Source: Magicicada septendecula
Lineage: Eukaryota; Arthropoda; Insecta; Hemiptera; Cicadidae
Assembly (NCBI GenBank): GCA_034769895.1
Contig: CM068367.1
Coordinates: 124,471,927 to 124,535,926, forward strand
DNA: 64,000 nucleotides
Direction of reading: 5' to 3'
Part shown: positions 11,301-22,959 of the stretch, one piece after another
How the letters are laid out: each line of letters begins with the position of its first letter
Numbering within the stretch: position 1 is the stretch's first letter
Translations under genes and position numbers: made by a program
The notes under the pieces: generated by a model
The model's database searches: none
The model's input: the letters and a program-made list of their open reading frames with translations, nothing else
Told to the model about the DNA's origin: nothing

Positions 11301-13039
11301 AATGCCAATCCACCTGGTCTATCCTGGTTGTCCAATGAGTCATCATCATGGCCCACCAGTGCTTTCGATGCCCATTCACCCTGCACTCATCCCGATCTTG
11401 AGCAAGAACAACGTAAACAAGTCCAAACCACACTGGTTGCCGCTTCATCTATGCCTAGTTATTTTGAAAACTACTCTTCGCTTTGAAAACTCCTTCGGGT
11501 ATTTTCGTACTGCCTTCGATTCATTCGGAGCTCTAGGCTCCCCATAGCTGATAGAAACACTTCTTTTTTAACTTCCCATGAGTTACATGGTACACTTTTG
11601 ATTTTTATTCGCCAGTCCCAGCGATCGCACTTTAACATCGAAATCAAGGAACTTGAGGCACAACGCTCTATCCCTAATAATAGCAAAATTCTTTCACTTA
11701 ACCCCTTTCTGGACAATACGGGGATATTACGCGTGGGCGGACGCCTTCAGCACTCCCAGCTTACCTATGATAGCAAACACCAAATCATACTCCACCCGCA
11801 TTCTCATCTCAGTAAACTAATCAAAGAAGGCGAGCATCTTCGTCTACTCCATGCTGGGGTACAATTGACTCAGTACTCTCTACGGCAGAAATACTGGATA
11901 ATTAATGATAAATCGTACATACGTTCAGTAATACACAAATGTATCACTTGCTTTCGATTCCGTGCTAGGGGCTCAAGCCAATTATTAGGACAATTGCCCT
12001 CTTCCCGAGTTACTCCTGCTAAGCCATTTTCTCAATGTGCAGTCGACTACGCCGGTCCTGTATTTATACGTCATGGCGGGCAGCGTTCCAAATCGACGTC
12101 AAAGGCTTATATTGCTCTATTTATATGCATGGCCACTAAGGCCATTCACCTTGAATTAGTTTCAGATCTCACCTCAGACGCTTTCATAGCAGCCTTAAAA
12201 CGGTTTATAGCTCGTAGAGGCACCCCTTCACAGATATTCTCTGACAATGGTACAAATTTTCGTCGTGCTAGCAGCACACTTCACGACTTATATAAACTTC
12301 TCCAATCAAGCGAATTTGAACAGACTACCCAGGACTTTACCAGTGCCCAAGGAATCAAATGGTCCTTCATTCCCCCGTCAGCACCTCATTTCGGTGGCCT
12401 GTGGGAGAGTGGAGTCAAGAGCGTCAAGTTTCATTTGCGGCGCGTTGTCGGCAGAACCATTCTCACGTTTGAAGAGTATTACACCATTTTAACTCAAATA
12501 GAGTCCTGCCTTAACTCACGCCCCTTGTTCGCCATCTCAAATGACTCTAGGGATCCCGAGCCTTTGACTCCAGCGGACTTCTTGGTTGGTTCTCCACTCA
12601 CTTCACTCCCGGAACCTGACTATTCCGAGGTCAAAATTGATCGTTTGGGTAGATGGCAGCTGCTGCAAAGATTCACCCACTCTACATGGAAGAGGTGGTC
12701 AAAGGATTATTTGCACCAGTTGCAACAACGCAACAGATGGCGTCTCCAGTCAAAAAACTTGGCTCCCGGACAACTCGTCCTTATTTTGGAAGATAATTCC
12801 CCCCCCCCTGCAGTGGAAACGCGGTGTAGTCACTCAGGTCCATTTGTGTCAGGATTCCCTAGTGCGCGTAGCAGATGTTCGCACCGCAAACGGCATCCTA
12901 CGTAGACCCATTCACAAATTATGGCCACTTCCAGTGGCCTCAGATTAATTACACTAACGTTCAAACGACATGTATTATTGATTTATACTTTTAGCGCATT
13001 CTCGTGCTTCATGCCCGGGACATACTCCGGCTGATCGCA

Positions 13040-13480
13040 TGCTTTCCATTTGTTATTCTTATTATATTATTATTATGCTTTTATTATTGTATTATTATGT
13101 ATCATTATCATATTATTATGCAGTATTGAATTTTTGGTGTCATTATTCTAGTATTATGCATGTCAATTATTATGCCTTTTTATTATTGTATTATTATGTA
13201 TCCTTATCATATTGTTATGTATTATTGGATTTTTGGGATCATTATTCTACTGTTATGTACTGTCAACTATTATGTCTTTCGTATTATCATATTATTATGT
13301 GTTATTGAATTTTTGGGGTCATTATTCTATTATTATGTAATGTCAATCATTATGTATTTTGTATTATCATATTATTATGTGTTATTGAATTTGGGTGATA
13401 TTATTCTACTATTATGTAATGTCAATTATTATGCACTGTCAATTATTATGTCTATCTTATTCTCATATTATTATGTATTA
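13040..13480. repeat. About 80-bp minisatellite in the 3' noncoding part of BEL element 1
   Basis: Four to five units of about 80-100 bp share the order TATTGAATTTTTGG, TCATTATTCTA, TTATGTA and TGTCAA, rich in ATTATTATG. The array lies between the integrase region and the 3' LTR and contains no coding sequence. Confidence 0.85.
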
Positions 13481-13557
13481 CTATGTCTTAACATTTGTGA
13501 TGCACTATTCACATAATAACTTAAACTGCAAAATCGCCCGATTTTGTGCGGGCAGTA

Positions 13558-14045
13558 TGTTAAAATTTGTACTTTTAATATTTGCAATGTAACGGCGTGT
13601 GCGTGCAGTGACGCCATTCCCCCCGCTAAACTGCTGCCAGCGTCTTCCACACGCTCGTAGCAGTCTGTTATTAGTTAACTGTTACACTCCGAACGGGCAA
13701 CAAGCCTTCATTCGCCAGCCGCGGCTATGTAATTATTTTCAATACGGAATATTCTACTTCAAATTATTATTTTGCTCTTCTGTGTTTAATACATTAGCAC
13801 TTAGGCGATTTCGGCCTCAATTCATTATCGTGACTTTCAGTATTTAATTTAATTCTACTTCTCAGGCAATGTATGCCGCGCTACACTGCACGTGCCATGC
13901 AATCATTTTCTTACAACCTTTAATAAACAGTTAATTCAAAGAAAATATACAGTCCACTACTTATTTCACATCATACCAGCCAACTCTATCACCTAACGTT
14001 GTAAGACCAACTCAAGATTATTTCGAGAGCGTCGAAGACGTACCA
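13558..14045 (+). repeat. 3' LTR of BEL element 1
   Basis: Nearly identical to 7884-8375 apart from scattered substitutions and two small length differences. CAAGT follows directly. Confidence 0.93.
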
Positions 14046-14204
14046 CAAGTAGTACCGTGTATATAAGCCAGCGTTACCGTAACGTTCGTAAACAGCTTAT
14101 GGACAAGTGATACAAATCCTTAAAGAAATCTCATTCAATAAAGGTGACTTTAGTTATATGTGTATCGAATTTTATAAATACCATATTTATCTGAAATTTA
14201 CCGT

Positions 14205-14790
14205 GACACGAATTTGCCTGGACTGTACAAACTAAATTGCTCGCAGTGCACCGAATTCTACACAGGGCTGACAGCACAAAGCTTTAAACAAGGATACAAT
14301 GAACACATGAAGGCACTATACTCCATCACTGGATCCACTTTGCAAAGCACCACATCGAAACAGATACACAAACATCAAGAACAGTATGGAAATACTACAC
14401 GTAAACCAAAAGGGTCAAAAACTAGACACGTAGTCAAAAACAATTAAAAATATACAAACACACAAAAACATACGGAAACGACATTTTAAATGACCAGACA
14501 CAGCATAGAATGGAGCGAGTGATTTTCTATGTTCTAACCAACGAGTTCGGCGTGCGGAGCGGCAATGAAAGAGATCATAGTAGAGAATTTATAAACTAAA
14601 AACATGCAAACTATGGACACAAATACTCTTTTAAAATATCATACATCACGCCGCACAACAAAGATCTGCTAACCATTTCAATCAACTGGGTACTGCCGGC
14701 ACCAGAACTCTGACAGAAGCTCGTAATGAGCAAAAGGCGAGGGTAAAAGTTGTATCAAACTTTTTACTCTGACCGTAATCGGAACTCACT
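14205..14790 (+). mobile_element. Penelope-like element 3' part with GIY-YIG endonuclease
   Basis: One frame reads LPGLYKLNCSQCTEFYTGL, then FKQGYNEHMKAL: the GIY-YIG nuclease start (G.YKL.C..C...Y.G.T...F..RY.EH) that closes Penelope polyproteins. After frame changes the sequence continues EILHVNQKGQKLDT and later ILNDQTQHRMERVI, matching the same stretch of the Penelope copy at 35 kb (EILHYLPKSRKLNT ... ILNDQLNYKSRTLFDTII). The reverse transcriptase is missing. Near 14710-14735, CTGACAGAAGCTC, GTAAT and GAGC form a hairpin where the 3' terminus would carry its ribozyme. No target duplication was found. Confidence 0.7.
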
Positions 14791-14799
14791 GAAAAATGT

Positions 14800-17250
14800 C
14801 TTTAATGGCTATACTTTTATTGTTTTTGTTCAGTATTTTGTCTTTTCTTTATAAGTAACGCTTGATGTTTTTACTTTTTTTTCACTGTAATTTGTCAATA
14901 TTTTTTTAATACCTTGCTTCTAAGCATCAGGTTCAAAACTAAAAATATTTTTTTTGTTATGATTCTTTTTCTATAGCTCGGCATAGGTTAGAACTCATTA
15001 CGCTGCTTATATTGTAACGTACCAAATTTGGCAGTTACATAGAGTAACTAATTATTACGTCAAGTGACGGGAGATCATGAAAATATTTCAAAGTACATAA
15101 AATAATGTAGACAAAAAGTGTGTATCTACAGAGATATATTATTGAAAAAATCCAACAAAGAAGAAAGAAGAGTAATATAGCATCATCGAGTACAAAGGAG
15201 AAAGAAAATGACAACGAGCCAATATAAAATGTTAGAAACCAGGCCCAATAGATTCCAAACAGTGAGGGGAAACAACGAAAACCATAACTATTAAAATGAA
15301 GGAGAGACAACTCAAGAACAACCATAATGATGACAAAACAACCAATTTAGTTATTAATATAAATACTATGGAACAATGACTACCACAAATGGAAATATTG
15401 AAGAAGATGACAAGAATAAGGGAACATTGACTATCACAAGCAATGCACAACCCAGGAGAACACCGATAGTGAACAACAATTAAACAGAAGAAGAAAGGAA
15501 GAAGAAGAGCAAAGGAAACATAACATGAAGAATGAAGATAATATATGGATAATACAAGAAATCACCATTCACCAAGTATACAAGGAACTATACTAGTGAC
15601 CGGAAGAAGTATAACGATTATCAACTATGAAGAAACCAGTGTTTAGCATAATTAAGCAATCACAAACAGCAACAGTGAAAACTTAATGTAAGTGTGAGAA
15701 CCTGTAACAAGTTAACCATTTTTAACCCAAATAAACCCCACAGACAATACAAGTGAGAAGGTTTATAACAGAGGAAAATGCGTTACCATTATAGTGGAAG
15801 AATCAAAGATTAAATAGTTAAAATGCACAGACAATTAGTGTGACCAGTTTAATCAAGATTGTAACCCAAAATAGATAATCATAAGACCACCAAGAGAAAT
15901 GTGAGATAGAACAGTAAAATAATTGTTCATAGGAACTGATAATAAAAGCTTTGTAAACCTTAAAATGAGATATAACTGAATGCCACGGCAAGATAGACTA
16001 AAATATAAAGAAAGTCCAGAACAAATAGTAACAAATAAGCTAGTTTGTTAGGTATCAAACAACCAATGTACCAAAAACTAGGTACAACACAACAAGAAAT
16101 GTAATACTATTAGATTAAGAATACTTGTGTTATTGTTTAGAAAAATAGTGTAAACATGTGTATTACTCAACAATTAAACTATTGTAATAGAATACCATAA
16201 TGAAATCATAATAGTAGAATCAAATACTGCATAAGAATATGTTGCACAATTGTGACCAGATAAGATGATACATAACCTCATAGAAAGTGCACCTATGACA
16301 TAAAATCATATATATTAATTAAACCAAGCAACTATCAACAATTGTTTCAATCAAAGACTAATTATAAATAGTAATGCAAACTAATAAATAATATTTGTAC
16401 TGAAATACACAGCATATAAAGCAGATTAAATATGATAGCATAAAGATAGAAGAACAGAAACCCAATGTGACAAGTTACAAGTTAGTTAAGCAAAATACAC
16501 TATTAAAACTTGTTCAAAGATGACTAAAAATGTTACCAGTAGTTAGAAAAATATCTAATACTACTATGAGAACAGATCACAATTATAATAATAGTAGTTT
16601 TATAATCAAATTATTGGAAACTAACTGACTATAATTGTAGAACCAAATGTAAACAAACGCTATGTAACAAGATAGTTAAGCAAAATGCACTATCAAAACT
16701 TGTTCAAAGATGACTAAAAATGTTATCAGTAGTTAGAGAGATATCTGATACTACTATGAGAACACATATCAAATGTAATAATAGCAATTTAGTAGTTGAT
16801 TTATTAGAAACTAACTGACTGTCATTGCAAACCCAATACTAAGAATTGGAAAGCTTTCAGATAACGAAAGACTGATAAATACATTAAATAAACAAAGTAC
16901 TATAGTTGTACACTATTTTAATTTATAACATTATATACCTTATGTGGTAAAATAATTGAAAAAGTGACAAATTCAAGAAATGAGAACAGAAAGTTTTTTT
17001 GATAAGACTATTAATATATGAAAAACAACATTTTTCATAGAACAAAATGTGAACAGATGTAAATAAATGTATATATCATTGTTAGAATACCAAACAAATG
17101 TAATTAGGTAAGAAATAATAGTGTTATAAGCGATTATAAACAATCGAATATGGTCGTTTGAGGACGCCATTATCAAATATTGTTTGAATGGTAATTACAA
17201 CTATTCTCTGTATGAAAACGAAAGAGAAATGGACTCGAGACGTTTAATAA
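14800..17250. other. A-rich, strand-asymmetric region
   Basis: From about 15.05 to 17.2 kb the plus strand is dominated by A with little T (for example 36 A and 5 T in 15481-15540), unlike the flanks. No long frame exists on the plus strand, and short minus-strand frames look like products of composition. An internal 190-bp duplication is listed separately. Nature unknown: possible untranslated part of an element or a long noncoding transcript. Confidence 0.5.
16459..16840. repeat. 190-bp tandem duplication
   Basis: GTTAGTTAAGCAAAATACAC at 16481 recurs, with changes, as GATAGTTAAGCAAAATGCAC at 16671, and similarity continues through TTCAAAGATGACTAAAAATG and CTACTATGAGAACA to AAACTAACTGACT. 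The two diverged copies lie head to tail. Confidence 0.85.
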
Positions 17251-19585
17251 TGAGTGTTAGTGTAATTGGAGCAAAATATGGTGAAATAAACTTATTCATA
17301 TTAAGAATCACCATATGAATTTGTGAAATAGTTTAGTGAGTTAATAATGGACGGATTTCATCCTTGTTTAGACTTAAATTAAAGCCGCAAGTGTCCGCAA
17401 TCTATTGCCACTAATCATTCAACGATACGATGATTAATAAAAAAGTTATAGCAATTATAAACTTTTCAGTCATTTTGTGTATCAACGCTTACGTCACATA
17501 TAATCTCTAACCCAGACAAAAATTTGTAAAAAATTAAAAGTTTTATTTAACTAAAGTGTTTTGGGGTAGAGAGTTCGACAATTTAAACCAATCAAATGGC
17601 TTAAAATAACCAAACGAGCAGGAGACGCTTAGATGAAACGTGCAGTCGTCCCGCATCATTCAACGAGCAAAGTTGACGAAGAAAATTGTTAAGTTTTTAT
17701 TTAAACGGTGCGCGTAACTTACAGAAGTTACGCTACATACATAACCCATACACTACAGAATAATAACGAGTGTCCAGTGCTAAGTGAATTAAAATAATAA
17801 ACCGGCCAGTGTATAATAAAGGTCGTGTTTTCGTGTTTTGTGTTTTGTAAAAAACAGGGAGTACTCTATTTTTATTATTTAACGAATTGAATTGAAATGA
17901 TAATTTTCGTTAGTGAACGAAGAATTATTGTTTTGGGACTGCACTAGTCATAAATACCGAAGTGCATAACCAATGATGAAAATTATCAGAATTGAAAAAA
18001 ATGAATTATATCGCAATCATTAATTTAAAGAATAAATGTATTACGATTTTATCGTGATTAAAGAAATCGGTATTAATTTAAATATCGAAAATACGAGTGT
18101 AATGAATAGTCGCTCATTTGACTCATTTCGTTTGACTTGACGAATAAATAGTTTATTGCGAAAAATATTCTAATCAACTGATAATTATACATCAGATGCA
18201 ATATGAATAAAATATATGTGTTTATATTATTAGGAATTTAATGAATAATTTACTTATCCAATATAACTACTTACTTTTGTTAACTAACCTAGAAACAACA
18301 ACTACAACTGTGTCACCAAGTAATGATTCTGTTCTCAAATAATTTCAATCCAATGAAAGCTATCACAAGAGTTTTTTTATTATAGATTTTTTCTCTCGCC
18401 AATAAATGATTTTTATAACTAACGAATAAATAATAATAGTAATTTTTAACAGTGCAGCATGAAGCACGTGTTATCAAAACAACTGCTGTATCCAGTCTAC
18501 TCACCGTACGATAGTACGAAATATATCGGTTTATGGTTCCGACTTTTATAATTTTCAATATTTGTTTGTTTTTTTGTCGTAGTTGATTATTAAATATTGT
18601 TTACTAAGATAACATCTTGTATATCATATAAGATATCATGCAACTTCCAAGAACACACGAATTTGGTAATGTAACTGAGTAAAGAGGACATAACCTCGTT
18701 AACTAAAATTATTGTACCAGACCCCAGTGTTACCAGCCTTGAGGTTAAAAGAGCTCAAGAATCGTTTATAGTAATTATTATTTTGTAAAGACATTATTGA
18801 TTGATTGTTTTTTAAAAGAGTTAATGGCATTTTAGAATTGTTAATAAATCTCAATTTATTTACCAGTGGAAAGAGTTTTTGATTTTAAAATTAAAATAGT
18901 TTAATTTTTATGATCCGTTCTATCAGAAGGTGGCGGTAGAATTTGAATGTTCAATACAATTCAAATTACAGTTAAACCATTATTTTACTTTATTGTACAT
19001 GTGCATTACTTAGGATATTCAAATAGAATATCCGTATATGTGTATAAAGTGTATGTTGCAGCAGAAGAAGTCACCAAACAGAACATCGATAACATCCACA
19101 TATGGTAAGTGGGGAGGTTGACAGTGAAGTGCTAAATACTCTTTTAAACTAAAAGAATTAAACGGGAACACCCACAACCACGCTACTAATAATCAACACT
19201 AATAATAATTTTAATTTAAACCGAATATTGAAGATTGATTGAAGATAACACCTTCAAATAATAAACACATATCTACTCCATTAATCTGTTTTGTAACAAT
19301 ATTAACTTAAATAAAAAACATCTATATAGGAAAATTTTCAAAATCTGTAATTACTCAAAATGTATTACATGGATTCACATGAAATTTGGATAGATTCACC
19401 TCTGATAGCGATAAATTTGTTCTCCAAATTTCAGGCTAAAATATTATATCGAACGGGAATAAAAATCGATTTATGTTGAAAATCGATTGTAATTAATCGT
19501 CACGTATACAACGTGATAAATCAATTTAGGAATATTTGTGGTACAATTCATAGAAATCTTAGAAATAAAACAAGACACAACACAA
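17251..19585. other. Unassigned AT-rich spacer
   Basis: AT-rich throughout. Some short frames exist (for example minus strand 18313-18558) but none carries a recognisable domain. Confidence 0.4.
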
Positions 19586-19589
19586 GGAT

Positions 19590-19962
19590 TAACTTTTATA
19601 AGACAATTGCAATACCCACATTGACATATGCGAGTGGGGCGTGGGTCATGACAAAAAAAGGAATGCGGCAAGATTAAGAATGCTGACATGCAGTTTCTTC
19701 GAAACGCTTTAAATTACACATTGCAAGATAGAATAAAGAATGAGGATATCAGAGAAGAACTCGAAGTAAAGGACATAAATGAAATTATTTCAATTTGCAG
19801 AAGACAATGGTGAGATTATCTGCAAAGGATGACAGAGGATCGATTGCCGAAAGCGGCATTGAACTATAAAGCCATTGGTAGAAGAGACGTGGGTCGTCCG
19901 AGGATGAGATGGGTGCTGGAGCAAGTTTGTATGACCTAATCCTTGAAGAAAAGAAGAAGAAG
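19590..19962 (+). mobile_element. LINE 3' end (family B)
   Basis: It reads FYKTIAIPTLTYASGAW, later TLNYTLQD-type residues, DINEIISICRRQW and then RMTEDRLPKAALNYKAIGR followed by RDVGRPRMRW, nearly the same as the copy at 1424-1800, with one stop (CRRQW*DYLQRM) and a frame change near 19670. It ends GATGGGTGCTGGAGCAAG, a CCTAATCCTTGAAG box and a (GAA)n tail. 5'-truncated. Confidence 0.85.
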
Positions 19963-20316
19963 TACCGTATACAAAGTACACAGAAATGTTTTTCCTAAAT
20001 TTAGGGGGCGCTCTTGTTCCTTAGGCGGTTGAGACAGAAATTTGTCAAAACTTATCTAAAACTAAATGTTTGCGTTTTTACTCGTATTTTTAATTGCAAG
20101 TAAGGATTTGACGCACGCGTACCAGTATACCAGCATTTCTTTGGAAAACTCTGCAGCGCTTGGCTGTATAAGTAATTGAAAGCGACTCTAAACGAAGTAG
20201 ACGTGTGTTGTATACTGCCTCCGAAGGGTTAAAAAGAATTGGTTTTTTTTTTTGGAACTTTTTAGTAGGCGTATTACTCATGATAAAAATAACTGTTTTT
20301 GTTGTATAAGATTTTG
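19963..20316. other. Unassigned spacer
   Basis: No gene or repeat recognised. Confidence 0.4.
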
Positions 20317-20367
20317 CATAGTCTGACGCACTTTCACCGCATTAACAGTTGTATCATCAGAGACTGG
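20317..20367 (-). ncRNA. Hammerhead-ribozyme-like motif
   Basis: On the minus strand the order is CCAGTCT, CTGATGA, an 18-nt spacer, GAAA, GTGCGTC, then AGACTATG. CTGATGA and GAAA are the invariant hammerhead core, and C after GTGCGT suits the cleavage-site base. AGTCT just before the core pairs perfectly with AGACT just after the presumed cleavage site, giving a 5-bp stem I. Stem II in the spacer is weak, so this copy may be inactive. A 15-nt arm (CATAGTCTGACGCAC) repeats inverted at 20402-20416. Such ribozymes are known from Penelope-like termini; no Penelope protein lies next to this one. Confidence 0.5.
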
Positions 20368-20416
20368 GAATAACATATTGCAGGTACTGATTCTGTAATT
20401 CGTGCGTCAGACTATG

Positions 20417-20935
20417 TTACGCGTATATTGAAAAGTTGCAAAAAAGCAGTCATTATAATAATTACTATACAATAACGGCAAAGGGGTATAATAGTTTAAC
20501 GATACATTGGTCAGACAATATCAGCTGTTGATATCGTTTCCCTTGTCTGTCACCGTTTCCATCTGTCCTTATCTTCCCAATCTCCAGCCTACAAAATTAC
20601 ACAACCACAACCATCCAACTGTAAACAACACCATAATTTGTCCGTATTCATACAACTGTAACCGTACCCATTGCGATGGGGGGGGGGGGGAGAATAAAGA
20701 ACGAAATCCTTTCGTTATACTTTTTATCATTTAATTTAATACCTGCAAAAAAGTAATTATATATACCCACATAAGAGGTGTTCAAAAATACACCGAACTT
20801 CTTGACTAACACACCAATCCGCACAACTAACGCGCTGTGATTACTGAGAGCCCCCTAGCGTCAGGTTTGGACACCAATTGCCATTTAGCCCATTCCGCTA
20901 TCAGCCTTAGTCTTTGAACTGTATCCTCTGGAGTG
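20417..20935. other. Unassigned spacer
   Basis: Contains a G10 run near 20680. The short frame at 20507-20734 has no recognised domain. Confidence 0.4.
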
Positions 20936-20939
20936 AACA

Positions 20940-21260
20940 CGTGCGCACACTCTACGTCAGATTAGTGACAAAGTGGTTGAGAAAAATCTTGACGAACAAC
21001 GTGTGCGAGAAACGTTGCAGCAAAACTGGGTTAAAATTATACAGTTTTAACTATGTTCTAACTAAACATACGAGGAAACATACGAATTATTATTTTAAGC
21101 GTTTTTAAACTGGGCAAAAACATTGGTCGGTGAAGATCCTAACCAATGTCAAAGACCATGTCGAGGGAGCTCGTACTGTGACGCTTGCTAATCATCGTTT
21201 AACTACCGAGGAAGTGGACGTTAGTGTAAGACTTTACCATTAAAACTTGAACGCATCGTA
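20940..21260 (+). pseudogene. mariner-like transposase N-terminal relic (weak)
   Basis: Across several frame changes the reading gives EKNLDEQRVRE, later YYFKRF followed by TGQKHWSVKILTNVKD and ARTVTLANHRLTTEEV. This fits the mariner order E.NIEQRVCIKF ... F.WFKRFKEGRE.V.DD ... ENVEKVR.LV..DRRLTVRE. No catalytic block is present. The match is low and rests on the order of motifs. Confidence 0.45.
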
Positions 21261-22775
21261 ACACTGAAACATTCCTCCCACGTTCGTTGACTGATGATCT
21301 GAAAGAGACCCTTCTTGAAATCGCTCGGCAGCTGGGTAACAGTGGAAATGATAACAGAAAATTCGGAATGAAATGGAAATTTCTATGTAAAGATTTTACG
21401 GAGTTAGCAGCAAAATTTGAGTTAAAATCTTCGTTCACACTTAGGTATAAATCCGACGGACGAAAAACGTCCACGTGTACCGACTATAGCGTGTATTAAC
21501 TCTCGTGACAAAACAGGGTAACAGCACTCCGTCATCAAAACCTGTCGTTAATGGCACTTCATTTTTGCAGCTTGCTCTATGCGCTGGTTGACGTGCTATA
21601 CAAATAGATCTATTTTTGAACTCGCGCGCGCGACACGTAAAAATGTAATTTCAGATTCACATTTCCACAAGTGTACAGATTTTTATCAATATCTTTTTTA
21701 AACACTTAATTTTATGGTAGAATTGACGATTTTAGATTTGTACACGAAACTGAGACAACGTGGTGCAAACCTTGCAATTTACAAATTTCTAGAAAACGTT
21801 AAAGAAGGATGATGAAGCTTCTGTAAGTAGATCAGGATGAAAGGAATGGTTGTCTGTATTCCTAAATGCATCATGGTGAAGACGACGGAAGTAGTTCGGA
21901 TGATACCGATCAAGAAAGGTCTCCGAACTTATGTGATTTTTTTATAGTTTTGGCCAAGCGGCTCCGGCGCGGCGTCCGGAACGGCAGTGAAAGAGGTCGT
22001 AACAGAGAATTTGTAATTCAGGAGTATCCAAAATATAGACACAAATAGTAAACTAATCATGTTCCACACAATATAGGAAAGCAACCGAAATGGATTTTTG
22101 GAGACGAACACTAGGAAACTCTACAAAAGAACAAATAGCAAACAGGCAGACGAGATAAATTATGGGAATGATACGTATCAGAAGTAGGCCTCAACAATAA
22201 TGTTGGTATGCATAGCCTATATCCAATTAATAGCTGAACGTTGAATCCTGAAACAAGTGCTTTTACTTCCATGTTCCATAAGTAAATGGAAGTATGGTGA
22301 TGGCGAAAAAAATCGTGTTCGAGATAAGGGCTGATTCTGATTGTACTACCCTCAAAACATGAAGAAAAGTCATTTTCGAAAAGTGTGTGTGTGTGTGTGT
22401 GCGTGATTGTTTTTATGGTAAACGATAACTGCCGCAAATTCAAACAGAATCAAATAATTTTTTGCATATATGCCTAAGTTGTAGAGGATTCAAGGTTTAT
22501 TGATTTTTATGAAGATCGGTTAAGGGGAAGGGGTAGTTTACCTGCAACGTTTTATGTTTTAACAAGAGTAAAGTAGCCCTACTTAATTTTGATAAATAAA
22601 GTATTCTGAAAAGAAGGTCATAATAATCCACTGTAGAAACGTAGATGAAATATCTATAAATGAAAAGGGTAATTGAGGGTGGAGGGAGTAATTTTCTATA
22701 AATGGAAATGATAGTTGGTGGGGGAGGATTTTTTATATGTAGGCTACTACGTTATCGGCAACAAAGAAGTAGTTT
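21261..22775. other. Unassigned region
   Basis: A 70-codon frame at 21287-21499 (DDLKETLLEIARQLGN ... KDFTELAAKFELKSSF) looks protein-like but is not recognised. About 21945-22025 is roughly 70% similar to 14530-14600, a diverged repeat (CGGCAGTGAAAGAGGTC versus CGGCAATGAAAGAGATC). A (GT)n run lies at 22383-22402. Confidence 0.4.
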
Positions 22776-22946
22776 GTTGTTCAAATTCTTTCCCGGGCTG
22801 TGTGGCCGTGGTCTAATGTTTTCTGCAAAACCAGACGTTTCGGCAGTGCCATCAACTGCCATCATCAGTGAAAATCGAGTGCGCTAACGTGAGGTGGTAT
22901 ACGTTAGTGTCCACAGTACTGTGGTTAAGGCTGAAGCAAGAAGTAG
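22776..22946 (-). mobile_element. Penelope-type terminus with 13-bp target duplication and hammerhead-like core
   Basis: A 171-bp insert lies between exact AAAGAAGTAGTTT copies (22763-22775 and 22947-22959). The minus strand carries CTGATGA, one U, a GGCAG/CTGCC hairpin, then GAAACGTC (22833-22868): a hammerhead-like arrangement. The palindrome CTAACGT ... ACGTTAG in its centre also occurs in the insert at 59.2-59.45 kb, and both share the CAAACGTTTC or GACGTTTC block. No coding sequence. Family inferred from the resemblance. Confidence 0.7.
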
Positions 22947-22959
22947 AAAGAAGTAGTTT

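Larger units (their letters stand above)
7884..14045 (+). mobile_element. BEL/Pao LTR retrotransposon, element 1 (fossil)
   Basis: Two LTRs of 492 and 488 bp (TG...CA) bound the element, and the 5-bp target duplication CAAGT lies at 7879-7883 and 14046-14050. Just after the left LTR comes TTTGGTCCTCCGGGCCGG, a likely primer-binding site. Parts recognised in order: a leader of about 0.8 kb; gag (about 9.2-10.1 kb); zinc knuckles of the C..C....H....C type and an aspartic protease with LLDSGSQ (about 10.2-11.1 kb); integrase with an HHCC-like region, SDNGTNF and PPSAPHFGGLWE (about 11.6-12.9 kb). A reverse transcriptase part is not recognised. The element is broken, with several breaks. By eye the LTRs differ at about 12 of 487 aligned positions (about 2.5%), so the insertion is fairly young. 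Confidence 0.93.

Noticed and set aside
13039-13516. Tyr/Ile-rich frames at 13.04-13.52 kb
   Set aside because: They are translations of the ATTATTATG minisatellite in the BEL noncoding part.
15035-15450. Overlapping minus-strand frames rich in Leu, Phe and Ser resembling membrane proteins
   Set aside because: Their composition follows from the A-rich plus strand; no conserved motif.
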